Origin: an uncultured Clostridia bacterium
GTDB lineage: Bacteria > Bacillota > Clostridia > TANB77 > CAG-508
Assembly: GCA_934178475.1 (NCBI GenBank)
Contig: CAKPQH010000005.1
Span: 42,218-106,217 of the forward strand
Reading direction: 5' to 3'
DNA: 64,000 nucleotides
Shown: piece after piece, positions 33,428-42,911 of the stretch
How positions within the stretch are numbered: the first letter of the stretch is position 1
Layout: each line of letters starts with the position of its first letter
Position numbers and translations under genes: made by a program
Notes under the pieces: generated by a model
Database searches by the model: none
Told to the model about the DNA's origin: nothing
Seen by the model: only the letters and a program-made list of their open reading frames with translations

Positions 33428-34892
33428 TATATTTATAGGAGCTTTAATATTCAGTATATGGGCTGTAATATTATTTTTTGGTAAAACATTAGGATTATCA
33501 ATGATCTTATTTGTTGCACCAATCTCATATTATATAATCTATATATTAAATAAAAATAATAAAATTCAAGATGACAAAGCAAAAATATTAATTATACCTA
33601 TTACACTACTATCTGCAACATATTTCATATTTAGCAATGAATTATTTAGGTTTTTAAATGTATACGCAATTATAGCACTTTTAGTTCTAATGATAATTCA
33701 ATTATTAGGAGATAAAATAAAAATTAATACAATTATATCGAAAATATTAGGGATTATTTTTGAACCATTAGCATACATACAAGATACTTTTAAAGAATTA
33801 AAAAACAATATCAAAAATAAATTAAATATAAAAGTTGATGAAGAAAATACAAAGAAAAAGAAAAACGTATTAAAAAGCATATTAATAATATTACCAATAG
33901 TATTAGTTATAATATTACTTCTATCATCAGCAGATGCAGAATTTGCAAAAATATTTAAAGGGATATTTAGAGAAATATTCACTTTGTTATATAAAATAAG
34001 AATATCAGGAATAGTAGCTAGAGTAATCTTAACAATATTACTATTTATATATTTTTCAAGTTTCTTTTATAATATATCTTTTAAATATAAAATGGAAAGT
34101 GAAAATACATCAATAAATCAAACTAAAAAAGACAACACAACAATAGCAATACTTTTAGGAGTATTAAATGTGATTTATTTAGTATTTTCTATAACTCAAA
34201 TAAAGTCGTTATTTGAAACTAATTCTATGCAAGTATATTCACAAATAGCAAGAAAAGGTTTTTTTCAACTAATGATAGTAACATTTATAAATATAGTTTC
34301 TATTTTAATTGCAAAAAGTAAAAAGTTTTATGAGGAAGCTGAAAACAAAAAATATATAAATATAATGTGTATAGTAATGTGTATATTTACTTTTTTAATA
34401 TTGATAGCATCTTCTGTAAGAATGTATTTCTATGAACAAGCTTATGGCTATACATTACTAAGAATATTAGTATATTGCATACAATTTACAGAAGTCTTAT
34501 TGTTAATTCCAACTATACTTTTTATACTAGATAAAAAAGTAAACTTAATAAAAGTATATTCTACAATAATAATTACTATATATATTTGTATAAATTTTGC
34601 TAACTTAGATAATTTAATTGCTAAAAGAAATATTGATAGATATATAGAAACAGGAAAGATTGATATGATATATTTAACAAATAATTTAAGCTTAGATGCT
34701 GTAAATCAAATTACAAGATTAACAAAATTAGATAGCTTTTTATATGAAGATACAGAAGAAGTAAAAATGCAAGCGAGAATGTATTTGAAAGAAGTTTATG
34801 ATTGCAATTTAGATGAAAGAAAATTTGATATAAGAGAATTCAATTTATCAGAATGTCTTTCAAAAAGTAGAATAAAGAAAGGTGTTATATGA
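33420..34892 (+). CDS. DUF4173 (DUF4153-like) polytopic membrane protein
   Basis: A 490-residue protein with roughly 12 membrane helices. The region YSQIARKGFFQLMIVTFINI followed later by YGYTLLRILVYCIQ is typical of DUF4173. The C-terminal about 80 residues are soluble (LDAVNQITRLTKLDSFLYED). The ribosome site AAGGAGAAG is inside the HTH gene, and the next gene overlaps by 4 bp. The function of the family is unknown. Confidence 0.78.
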   Translation: MSNIFIGALIFSIWAVILFFGKTLGLSMILFVAPISYYIIYILNKNNKIQDDKAKILIIPITLLSATYFIFSNELFRFLNVYAIIALLVLMIIQLLGDKIKINTIISKILGIIFEPLAYIQDTFKELKNNIKNKLNIKVDEENTKKKKNVLKSILIILPIVLVIILLLSSADAEFAKIFKGIFREIFTLLYKIRISGIVARVILTILLFIYFSSFFYNISFKYKMESENTSINQTKKDNTTIAILLGVLNVIYLVFSITQIKSLFETNSMQVYSQIARKGFFQLMIVTFINIVSILIAKSKKFYEEAENKKYINIMCIVMCIFTFLILIASSVRMYFYEQAYGYTLLRILVYCIQFTEVLLLIPTILFILDKKVNLIKVYSTIIITIYICINFANLDNLIAKRNIDRYIETGKIDMIYLTNNLSLDAVNQITRLTKLDSFLYEDTEEVKMQARMYLKEVYDCNLDERKFDIREFNLSECLSKSRIKKGVI

Positions 34893-36688
34893 AAAATTTT
34901 ATAAAAAAATACAAAGAATTGTTTATTGTTATTTTAACTATATTAATTGCCATAGCTATACAATTAGGTTTGACATTTAGAAATAATTATAAAGAAAAAA
35001 ATAAAAACAATATAACAATTGATGAAATAAAAAATTATGGTACAGAGATTGTAAATAAAAAAATGTTACCAAATATTGTTGTTGCTAAGGCAAATGGAGA
35101 AAATATTTATAAGTATGATGTAAACAGATATCAAGCTTCATTAGAATACGGAGAGAATACAGATTCTAACGCATTATATGAAATAGTAAAACAAAAGATA
35201 TTAATTGATAAATATACAAATAAAGAAGAATATTTTAAAGAAAGAGAAAATTTGTATAATCAAGTTGTTGACAATATAAACAAAATGGATAAAACACAAT
35301 TAGAAGCTATGCTTAAAATCTATGGAATCAAAGAAGAAGAAAAATGGACATCAGATGAGGAATTAAAACAGATATATTTAAATGATATTTTAGCAAGTAT
35401 ATTGTATTCAGATGCAATAAACAATGTTATTGATGATGCTATGTTAAATAAGGAAAACTTTTTAAATCAAGAATATTTAAGTAAATTAGATGAATTAAAA
35501 AAGATGAATGAAGAAAATAAAATAGAAGGAAAAACAGAGTTAATATCTGAAATAAAAGATCTTTATATAAACCAGATTATATTAAATAGCAATATAGAAT
35601 TGAAAATATTTGAAGAAGAAAATAATTCTATACAAAATGCAAATAAAGATGATTTAGATTCAGGTGAAGAAATAAGCAAAGAAGAAAAAGATTATAGTAT
35701 GCACAATGGAGATGTTTTTGCTAAGTATGGTAATATAATTGTTTATTATAATGATTTTGATTCATCTATATATGCTTTAGATATACAAAATAAAAATTTA
35801 AAAAAGCTTTGCAATCTAGAATATGGTGCAAACAAATTATATTTTGATGGAGAAAATATATATGTTCTTCCATATTATTATAGAGGAAAAGGAATATATA
35901 AAATAGACTTATTGGGAAATATTAATGAAATATATTCAGGAGCGTCTATTCAAATGTGGCTTACAGATGATGAAATTTACTTTATAGACCAAATAGGCTT
36001 TGATGATATGAATCAAACACCACAAGGAAATTTATGTATAATTGATAAAAATGGTCAAAATAAACAAACATTAATAGAAAATGTTAAAAATTATTTTAAA
36101 ATACAAGGAGATTATATATATTATACTGACAAAGATTCAAGAAGTATATATAAAGCTAAAACTGATGGAAGTGAAAAACAAGAACTTGCAAAAGGAAGGA
36201 CATATATAACTTCTGTTACAGATAAATATTTAACATATATAGATTATGAAGATGGAGAAAAACACAGGATTTTATACTTTGATACAAATCAGAATAATGC
36301 TGTTGGTAGGTTTGGAAATGTTAATACTTCAGAAAATGGAACATACTTTTTTACAAGAAAAATAACAAGCAAGAATAACATAGAAGATGATTATACATTA
36401 TATAAAGTAGACACAAACCAAAATACAGAAGATGAGATTGAGATTTGGAAAAGTAAAGAACCATTAGAATATTTATATTATATATATAAAGATTATGCAT
36501 ATTTTAGAGGAAATAATGGAAACTATAGAGTTAATTTAAATAGTGAAAATAAAGAAAAAGAAAGTGTAAATACAAATCAATATTTTGTTAATGGAAAATC
36601 ATATGGGTTTAAAACAGAAGAAGGAAATATAAAAGAAATATTAATATATAACTTAGATAATAACACAGAAGAGAATATAAATATATAA
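34889..36688 (+). CDS. SurA-N-like chaperone domain fused to DUF5050 propeller
   Basis: A 599-residue protein. One membrane helix (about 9-28) anchors an extracytoplasmic helical domain (about 50-250) that resembles the SurA N-terminal chaperone domain (VVAKANGENIYKYDVNRYQA, then ALYEIVKQKILIDKY). A DUF5050-type beta-propeller (about 270-595) with repeated strands such as GDYIYYTDKDSRSIYKAKTD follows. No peptidyl-prolyl isomerase domain is seen. It is coupled to the DUF4173 gene by a 4-bp overlap. A role in folding or sensing at the outer membrane face is an inference. Confidence 0.7.
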   Translation: MKNFIKKYKELFIVILTILIAIAIQLGLTFRNNYKEKNKNNITIDEIKNYGTEIVNKKMLPNIVVAKANGENIYKYDVNRYQASLEYGENTDSNALYEIVKQKILIDKYTNKEEYFKERENLYNQVVDNINKMDKTQLEAMLKIYGIKEEEKWTSDEELKQIYLNDILASILYSDAINNVIDDAMLNKENFLNQEYLSKLDELKKMNEENKIEGKTELISEIKDLYINQIILNSNIELKIFEEENNSIQNANKDDLDSGEEISKEEKDYSMHNGDVFAKYGNIIVYYNDFDSSIYALDIQNKNLKKLCNLEYGANKLYFDGENIYVLPYYYRGKGIYKIDLLGNINEIYSGASIQMWLTDDEIYFIDQIGFDDMNQTPQGNLCIIDKNGQNKQTLIENVKNYFKIQGDYIYYTDKDSRSIYKAKTDGSEKQELAKGRTYITSVTDKYLTYIDYEDGEKHRILYFDTNQNNAVGRFGNVNTSENGTYFFTRKITSKNNIEDDYTLYKVDTNQNTEDEIEIWKSKEPLEYLYYIYKDYAYFRGNNGNYRVNLNSENKEKESVNTNQYFVNGKSYGFKTEEGNIKEILIYNLDNNTEENINI

Positions 36689-36700
36689 TAGGAGACATGT

Positions 36701-37918
36701 ATGAAAAATATAATGAATCATATAAAAAAACATATATTACTTGATACTATATTATTTATAATTATTTTTATTATAATGTATTTTCTATTAACATTATGCA
36801 ACTTACAATTCAGAGAATGGGTATATATTTTGGCAATAGCAATTTCAGCTATAGGTATAATAATAGGAATAATACAGCTTATACTTAAACTAAAAAAGAA
36901 AAGTGTAAAAGTAACTCTTATAGTACTATTTATACTTCTTTTAATACTGATTAGTCCTGTATGTCTGTTTGGATTTGCATTTTGGTATACTCCGGAATAT
37001 GTTGTATACAAATATGGAGAAAAAAGAGTAGCAAAAGTTAATGGATTTTTACAGACATATGTCTATTATTATGATTATAAAAATCCATTTATAGCTGGTA
37101 AATATAAAAGAATAGAAGAATATTACGGAAAAGGTGGATTTGATCCAATAAAAAATAAATTTGGAAATGATTATAAAGTTGAATCAATAACTTATTATGA
37201 TAAAAAGGGAAATCAAGTAGAAAATCAACAAGGAACAAAATTCGTAGATTTATCAAAATTAGAAGAATACAAAAAAGATAAATCTAAATATATTGATATA
37301 GAAAAACTTTTAAAATATATTCAAGCAAATTATAGTGAATTTTATTCGGATATAAATTCTAGTAAATACATTTTAGGAATAGGTTTTTCAAATGATAAAG
37401 AGAAAGTGGTAAATGATGAAAGAAGAAAAAGGATAAATGATATAATAGACAATTTCCTAAATAATGAAAAAGATCAAAATAACACATATAATATACTAAT
37501 TTCAAATACAGGACGAGTTAGTATAATTAATACAAAGAATTATAGTTATGATGAACTAAATGATAGCATTGCTTATTTAAGGACAGATGGAAACTTTGAC
37601 TCAGGCAAAGAGTATATAGATAATTTTTTTGATTCATCAGATTTGGAAAGTAAATCATTAAAAATAAAATATAATTACAATGTTTTTATAAAAATAAATT
37701 ATGTTCCTTTTATTTCTTATGAGGAGATAAAAGGAAATGTGGAAGCGGATAAAAATAAGGGATATTATGAGATCACTATCAACGGAGAATCCCAAGGCAA
37801 ATATTACTATCCGGATTATGAACTTAGGCAAGTTAAGAAAGATAATAAAGTTACATTGGTCATGAAAAGCAGTGGGGAAGCGGAAGACGTACCTATATGT
37901 GAGTGGAATGTATATTAA
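36701..37918 (+). CDS. Hypothetical membrane protein with large outer domain
   Basis: A 405-residue protein with three membrane helices (about 13-31, 39-61 and 70-95) and a soluble C-terminal domain of about 300 residues, rich in Lys, Tyr and Asn and of unknown family. AATAGGAG lies ahead of the start. It is 12 bp after the DUF5050 gene, so it probably belongs to the same operon. From about 37720 to the end the DNA is visibly less AT-rich and uses codons such as CCG, ATC and GGC more often than the rest. Confidence 0.65.
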   Translation: MKNIMNHIKKHILLDTILFIIIFIIMYFLLTLCNLQFREWVYILAIAISAIGIIIGIIQLILKLKKKSVKVTLIVLFILLLILISPVCLFGFAFWYTPEYVVYKYGEKRVAKVNGFLQTYVYYYDYKNPFIAGKYKRIEEYYGKGGFDPIKNKFGNDYKVESITYYDKKGNQVENQQGTKFVDLSKLEEYKKDKSKYIDIEKLLKYIQANYSEFYSDINSSKYILGIGFSNDKEKVVNDERRKRINDIIDNFLNNEKDQNNTYNILISNTGRVSIINTKNYSYDELNDSIAYLRTDGNFDSGKEYIDNFFDSSDLESKSLKIKYNYNVFIKINYVPFISYEEIKGNVEADKNKGYYEITINGESQGKYYYPDYELRQVKKDNKVTLVMKSSGEAEDVPICEWNVY

Positions 37919-37921
37919 ATA

Positions 37922-37968
37922 ATAAAAATATAAGGTGATGAAAGTTTAAATCATCTTATATTTTTATA
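37922..37968 (+). terminator. Intrinsic terminator of the DUF2975-DUF5050 cluster
   Basis: AAAAATATAAGGTGAT pairs with ATCATCTTATATTTTT, then TATAT. Confidence 0.78.
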
Positions 37969-38055
37969 TCTAAAAAGCTGGTAAATAATAAAACAAAGTG
38001 ATAAAATGATGCTATCAATCAAAGATTAATTATAATTAAAGAAAGAGAAAAAGAT

Positions 38056-38631
38056 ATGTTGAAAAAAGGAATAATAAGTGCATTTATCGGTATTATACTT
38101 GGAGTTATCACTGAACTAGCTCTAATATTTTATTGGAGAAATATAGCTGTTATAACACAAGATTTTATGTTTTGGTTTTTAGTATATTTGGTAGGAATAT
38201 TATTTTCAAAAAATATAAAAGAATCTATAATCAACAATTCAATAATTATGACATTTATGTCTATATCATATTACATAGTTAGAATTTGCTATAGTGGAAA
38301 ATATAATATTGATACTATTATATATTGGTGTATATTTGGAATTGTAGGAGCAATTGCTTGCTCTATAATATTTAAATTGCCTAAAAAGGGAAGATACATA
38401 TCAATAGTAATGTATATTATTTCTTCAATATTTACAGTAAAATATTATATGATTGAAAGAAAAGAAAGAACAACAACGGTAACAGACTATGTTAAGAAAT
38501 TTAATTATGATTCATATATAATTTTATCAATTGTATTTATTGCTATATGTATAATATCAATTGTAAAATTAATAAGAGATATAAATAGTGATAAAATAAA
38601 AAAACAAGAGGAGGTAAAAAATAATGACTGA
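38056..38631 (+). CDS. Hypothetical polytopic membrane protein
   Basis: A 191-residue protein with five or six membrane helices and a Lys-rich tail (RDINSDKIKKQEEVKNND). I do not recognise a family. It starts at ATG 38056 behind a weak AAAGAGA site and overlaps the acetyltransferase gene by 8 bp, which couples the two. The pairing with a sugar O-acetyltransferase hints at a surface-glycan context but is not proof. Confidence 0.6.
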   Translation: MLKKGIISAFIGIILGVITELALIFYWRNIAVITQDFMFWFLVYLVGILFSKNIKESIINNSIIMTFMSISYYIVRICYSGKYNIDTIIYWCIFGIVGAIACSIIFKLPKKGRYISIVMYIISSIFTVKYYMIERKERTTTVTDYVKKFNYDSYIILSIVFIAICIISIVKLIRDINSDKIKKQEEVKNND

Positions 38632-39184
38632 AAAAGAAAAGATGTTAAATGGTGAGTTATATGATGCAAATTATGATGAAAACTTATTGAAAGAAAGAAT
38701 TGAAGCAAAAGAATTATGCTTTCAATATAACCATATTAATCCAAGTAAAATAGAAGAAAGAAAAAATATATTACATAAATTAATAGGAAAAACAAAAGAC
38801 AAATTTTATGTAGAACAATATTTCTGGTGCGATTATGGATATAATATTGAATTGGGAGAAAATTTTTATGCTAATCATAATTTAACTATTTTGGATGCAG
38901 CTAAAGTAATATTTGGAGACAATGTTTTCATAGGTCCAAATTGTGGATTTTATACATCTGGGCATCCAATAGATTTTAAAACAAGAAACCAAGGAATTGA
39001 ATATGCAAAACCAATTACAGTTGGAAATAATGTTTGGATTGGTGGAGATGTAACAGTTCTTCCAGGAGTTAGTATAGGAGATAACAGCATAATAGGTGCT
39101 GGGAGTACAGTAACAGAAGATATACCATCAAATGTTGTTGCAGTTGGAAATCCATGTAAAATCATAAAAAATATAAATAATTAA
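38624..39184 (+). CDS. Sugar O-acetyltransferase (Maa/LacA/NodL family)
   Basis: A 186-residue left-handed beta-helix acetyltransferase. The N-terminal maltose-acetyltransferase-type helix pair (EKEKMLNGELYDANYDENLL) and the active-site loop GPNCGFYTSGHPID with the catalytic His are present, followed by hexapeptide repeats (VGNNVWIGGDVTVLPGVSIG). It transfers acetyl from acetyl-CoA to a sugar hydroxyl. The natural acceptor is unknown. AAGAGGAGG lies upstream of the ATG, inside the previous gene. Confidence 0.9.
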   Translation: MTEKEKMLNGELYDANYDENLLKERIEAKELCFQYNHINPSKIEERKNILHKLIGKTKDKFYVEQYFWCDYGYNIELGENFYANHNLTILDAAKVIFGDNVFIGPNCGFYTSGHPIDFKTRNQGIEYAKPITVGNNVWIGGDVTVLPGVSIGDNSIIGAGSTVTEDIPSNVVAVGNPCKIIKNINN

Positions 39185-39234
39185 CCCTAAAAATAAAAAT
39201 ATTATTAAAATTTTGTGCAAAAATGCAAAATTTG

Positions 39235-39263
39235 TTGATTTATGTAAAATTTTAATATATAAT
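39235..39263 (+). promoter_or_regulatory. Promoter of guaB
   Basis: TTGATT (39235-39240), 17 bp, TATAAT (39258-39263), 34 bp before the ATG. The leader is too short for a purine riboswitch. Confidence 0.65.
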
Positions 39264-39297
39264 ATTTTGTATATTTTATATTTATGAGGGGGTTCTA

Positions 39298-40806
39298 ATG
39301 GCAATAATATTAAAAGATGTTTCAAGAACATTTAATGAATTTCTTTTATTACCAAATTTAACAGACGAGAGATGTATACCATCAAATGTTAGTTTAAAAA
39401 CACCATTAGTAAAATACAAAAAAGGTGAAGAACCAAAATTTAATATGAACATTCCATTTGTATCTGCTATCATGCAATCTGTTTCAGGAGAAAAAATGGC
39501 AATTGCTTTAGCTAGAGAAGGTGGGTGTTCTTTTATATATGGGTCACAATCAATAGAATCACAGGCACAAATGGTAAAAAACGTAAAAAAATATAAGGCT
39601 GGATTTATAACAAGTGATTCAAATGTAAAAGAAAACACAACAATAAAAGAATTACTAGATTTAATAGAAGTAACAGGACATTCAACAGTTATGATTACTG
39701 AAGATGGTACACCTAATGGAAAATTCTTAGGATTAGTAACAGATAAAGATTTTAGAATATCAAGAGTTGATATGAATTCAAAAGTTTCTGAATATATGGT
39801 ACCAAAAGAAAAATTAGTATACGCTAAAAAAGGAATTACACTTCATGATGCTAATGATATAATTTGGGATAATAAAATTAGTTGTTTGCCAATACTTGAT
39901 GAACATGATAATCTTGATAGTCTAGTATTTAGAAAAGATTATGAATTAGATAAGGAAAATCCAAATTCTTTATTAGATGAAAATAAAAGTTTTATTGTAG
40001 GTGCAGGTATAAATACAAGGGATTATGAAGAAAGAATACCAGCATTAATAAGTGCAGGAGTTGATATTGTATGCATTGATTCATCAGACGGATATTCTGT
40101 ATGGCAAAAAAATACAATAGATTGGGCAAAAAGAAAATATGGAGAAAATATAAAAATTGGGGCAGGAAATGTTGTAGACAAAGAAGGATTTTTATATTTA
40201 GCAGAAGCAGGAGCTGATTTCATTAAAGTAGGTGTTGGAGGAGGTTCAATATGTATAACAAGAGAGACTAAAGGTATTGGACGTGGACAAGCAAGTGCTT
40301 TAATGGATGTAGTAGCTGCAAGAAATGAGTATTTTGAAAAAACAGGAATATACATTCCGGTATGTTCTGATGGTGGAATTGTACATGACTACCATATAAC
40401 ATTAGCATTAGCTATGGGTGCAGATTTTGTTATGATGGGAAGATATTTTGCAAGATTTGATGAAAGCCCAACAAGAAAATTGAAAATAAATGGATCATTT
40501 GTAAAAGAATATTGGGGAGAAGGATCAAACAGAGCAAGAAATTGGCAGAGATATGATATGGGAGATAAAACAAAAAATAAACTTGCTTTTGAAGAAGGTG
40601 TAGATTCTTATATTCCATATGCTGGAACATTAAAAGATAATGTTGATATAACAATAAGTAAGATAAAATCTACAATGTGTAACTGTGGTTCAATAACAAT
40701 ACCAGAATTTCATGATAGAGCCAGACTAACAATGGTATCAAATGTTAGTATAAAAGAAGGTGGAGCACATGATGTTACACTTAAAAATGTTGAAGTTCAA
40801 CGTTAA
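39298..40806 (+). CDS. guaB: IMP dehydrogenase, protozoan-like (Tritrichomonas-type) subclass
   Basis: A 502-residue enzyme that oxidises IMP to XMP with NAD, the first step of GMP synthesis. It has a TIM barrel with a CBS pair inserted (about 100-220). The catalytic loop GGGSICITRETKGIGRGQAS holds Cys319, and the flap NWQRYD holds Arg418-Tyr419. These numbers and the segments YFARFDESPTRK and STMCNCG match the well-studied Tritrichomonas foetus enzyme rather than the common bacterial form (GPGSICTTR). GAGGGGG precedes the ATG. It lies 21 bp upstream of guaA. Confidence 0.95.
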   Translation: MAIILKDVSRTFNEFLLLPNLTDERCIPSNVSLKTPLVKYKKGEEPKFNMNIPFVSAIMQSVSGEKMAIALAREGGCSFIYGSQSIESQAQMVKNVKKYKAGFITSDSNVKENTTIKELLDLIEVTGHSTVMITEDGTPNGKFLGLVTDKDFRISRVDMNSKVSEYMVPKEKLVYAKKGITLHDANDIIWDNKISCLPILDEHDNLDSLVFRKDYELDKENPNSLLDENKSFIVGAGINTRDYEERIPALISAGVDIVCIDSSDGYSVWQKNTIDWAKRKYGENIKIGAGNVVDKEGFLYLAEAGADFIKVGVGGGSICITRETKGIGRGQASALMDVVAARNEYFEKTGIYIPVCSDGGIVHDYHITLALAMGADFVMMGRYFARFDESPTRKLKINGSFVKEYWGEGSNRARNWQRYDMGDKTKNKLAFEEGVDSYIPYAGTLKDNVDITISKIKSTMCNCGSITIPEFHDRARLTMVSNVSIKEGGAHDVTLKNVEVQR

Positions 40807-40827
40807 AAAAAGAAGGGATTATAAATT

Positions 40828-42366
40828 ATGAAAAACAAAGAAACAATTTTAATTTTAGATTTTTATGGACAATATAACCAATTAATTGCAAGAAGAATAA
40901 GAGAATGCAATGTATATTCTGAAATTGTACCATTTAATACACAGATAGATAAAATAAAAGAAAAAAATCCAAAAGGAATAATATTTACAGGAGGACCAGC
41001 TAGTGTGTATGCTGAAAATGCTCCAATGTGTGATAAAGAAATATTTAATTTAAATATTCCTATTCTTGGTATTTGTTATGGAATGCAACTTATGACACAT
41101 ATGCTTGGTGGAGAAGTGCAAAGAGCTGACAAGAGAGAATATGGAGTTACCAGTGTTGATATAAATAACAATTCAGAATTATTTAAATCTTTTGGAACAA
41201 CAAATAATTTCTTAATGAGTCACACAGATTTTGTTGCTAAATTACCAGAAGGATTTGAAAATATAGGAAAAACATCTCATTGCCCAAATGCTGCTATGCA
41301 AAATGTAGAAAAGAAATTTTATGGTATTCAATTTCACCCAGAAGTTAACCATTCTGAAAATGGAACAGAAGTTTTAAAGAATTTTATATATAACATATGT
41401 GGATGTGAAGGTAATTGGAAAATGTCTTCTTTTGCAGAAGAAAAAATAAAAGAAATAAAAGGAAAAGTTGGAGACAAAAAAGCACTTTGTGCATTATCAG
41501 GAGGAGTAGATTCATCTGTAGCTGCAACAATTATGAGTAGAGCTATTGGTAAGAATTTAACATGTATATTTGTTGACCACGGACTACTTAGAAAAAATGA
41601 ATCAGAAGAAGTCGAAAAAGTTTTTGCAAATAGAGAAGATGTTAATTTTATACGTGTTGATGCAAGAAAGAGATTTTTAGATAAATTAAAAGGTGTAACT
41701 GAACCTGAAAGAAAAAGAAAAATAATAGGTGAAGAATTTATAAGAGTATTTGAAGAAGAAGCTAAAAAAATAGGAACTGTTGACTTTTTGGTTCAAGGAA
41801 CAATATACCCTGATGTAATAGAGAGTGGTGTAGGAGTTGGAGCAACAATAAAAAGTCATCATAACGTTGGCGGACTTCCTGATTATGTAGATTTTAAAGA
41901 AATCATAGAGCCTTTAAGAGATTTATTTAAAGATGAAGTAAGAAAAGTTGGAACAGAATTAGGTATTCCTGATTATCTAGTTTATCGTCAACCATTCCCT
42001 GGACCTGGACTTGCAATAAGAGTTATAGGAGATATAACTGAAGATAAACTTGATATTTTAAAAGATGCTGATTATATTTTTAGAGAAGAAATTGCAAATG
42101 CGAAATTAGATAGAGAAATAAATCAATATTTTGCAGTTCTTACAAATTTAAAAAGTGTTGGTGTAATGGGCGATGAAAGAACATATGACTACACAGTTGC
42201 ACTTCGTGCAGTAACAACTTCAGATTTTATGACAGCAGAATGGAGCAAAATTCCATATGAAATATTAGAAAAAGTTTCAAATAGAATTGTAAATGAAGTG
42301 GAGCATGTAAATAGAGTGGTTTATGATATAACAGGAAAACCACCAGCAACAATTGAATGGGAATAG
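40828..42366 (+). CDS. guaA: GMP synthase (glutamine-hydrolysing)
   Basis: A 512-residue enzyme converting XMP to GMP. It has an N-terminal class I glutaminase with Cys83 in GICYGMQLM and the His/Glu pair in FHPEVNHSE, an ATP-pyrophosphatase domain with LSGGVDSSVAA, and a C-terminal dimerisation domain ending in TGKPPATIEWE. It is cotranscribed with guaB and closed by a terminator. Confidence 0.97.
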   Translation: MKNKETILILDFYGQYNQLIARRIRECNVYSEIVPFNTQIDKIKEKNPKGIIFTGGPASVYAENAPMCDKEIFNLNIPILGICYGMQLMTHMLGGEVQRADKREYGVTSVDINNNSELFKSFGTTNNFLMSHTDFVAKLPEGFENIGKTSHCPNAAMQNVEKKFYGIQFHPEVNHSENGTEVLKNFIYNICGCEGNWKMSSFAEEKIKEIKGKVGDKKALCALSGGVDSSVAATIMSRAIGKNLTCIFVDHGLLRKNESEEVEKVFANREDVNFIRVDARKRFLDKLKGVTEPERKRKIIGEEFIRVFEEEAKKIGTVDFLVQGTIYPDVIESGVGVGATIKSHHNVGGLPDYVDFKEIIEPLRDLFKDEVRKVGTELGIPDYLVYRQPFPGPGLAIRVIGDITEDKLDILKDADYIFREEIANAKLDREINQYFAVLTNLKSVGVMGDERTYDYTVALRAVTTSDFMTAEWSKIPYEILEKVSNRIVNEVEHVNRVVYDITGKPPATIEWE

Positions 42367-42371
42367 AATTT

Positions 42372-42398
42372 AAGAGGTACATCTGTACCTCCTTTTTG
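42372..42398 (+). terminator. Intrinsic terminator of guaBA
   Basis: AGAGGTAC and GTACCTCC pair around ATCT, followed by TTTTT. Confidence 0.82.
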
Positions 42399-42424
42399 AT
42401 TTTAAATATAATATATGTTATAAT
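42396..42424 (+). promoter_or_regulatory. Promoter of the 42457 gene
   Basis: TTGATT (42396-42401), 17 bp, TATAAT (42419-42424). It begins in the T-tract of the guaA terminator. Confidence 0.65.
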
Positions 42425-42456
42425 AGAACTAATAAACTAAATGGAGGTTTCCTGAA

Positions 42457-42861
42457 ATGAGAGAATTCTTATCAGCAACTGAATTCAATAAGGTTGCAAA
42501 CATCAAGAGCACGAACTGTTTTGCTTTTGCTATGGGACTAACAAAGCCTGGCGAAATTTATGACTTGCCACGGAAAGACGTGGATGATTGTTTTATAAAA
42601 ATTACAGCAGCTTTTAGACAACGTACTGCATATCATGGAATAAAAGTAAAAGAGGTATCAAACCTTGAAGAAACAACAGGAAAAGTTGCTTTTATTTTAT
42701 TTGGATGGTATGCATACTCAAATTTTCATGTTGTCCGGAAAAATGCAAATGGAATTTTTGAACATAAACCAGATTGGATAGAACCTGCAGCTGAGGTAAG
42801 CTGGGAAGAAATACGTAAAGAATATTCAGAAGATTATTATGTATTTGTTCTTGATGAGTAA
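42457..42861 (+). CDS. Small protein with papain-like Cys/His arrangement, unknown family
   Basis: A 134-residue cytosolic protein without signal peptide. NCFAFAMGL (Cys21) followed by NFHVVRKNANGIFEHKPDW (His91, His103) has the order of Cys and His seen in NlpC/P60 and related papain-fold amidases. This is only a resemblance in motif spacing. It has its own promoter and a strong terminator. The DNA is less AT-rich than its neighbours and uses codons such as CGG, CAC and GGC, which suggests recent acquisition. Similar small proteins occur in mobile elements, but I cannot name a relative. Confidence 0.6.
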   Translation: MREFLSATEFNKVANIKSTNCFAFAMGLTKPGEIYDLPRKDVDDCFIKITAAFRQRTAYHGIKVKEVSNLEETTGKVAFILFGWYAYSNFHVVRKNANGIFEHKPDWIEPAAEVSWEEIRKEYSEDYYVFVLDE

Positions 42862-42904
42862 AAATAAAGAGTAGGTAAAATTTTTACCTACTCTTTATTT
42901 TTTA
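42861..42904 (+). terminator. Intrinsic terminator
   Basis: AAAATAAAGAGTAGGTAAAA pairs perfectly with TTTTACCTACTCTTTATTTT, an exceptionally long stem. Confidence 0.88.
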
Positions 42905-42911
42905 TAAATAC

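Noticed and set aside
39185..39297. Purine riboswitch before guaB
   Set aside because: The space between the promoter and the start is about 35 bp, too short, and no conserved aptamer elements are visible.
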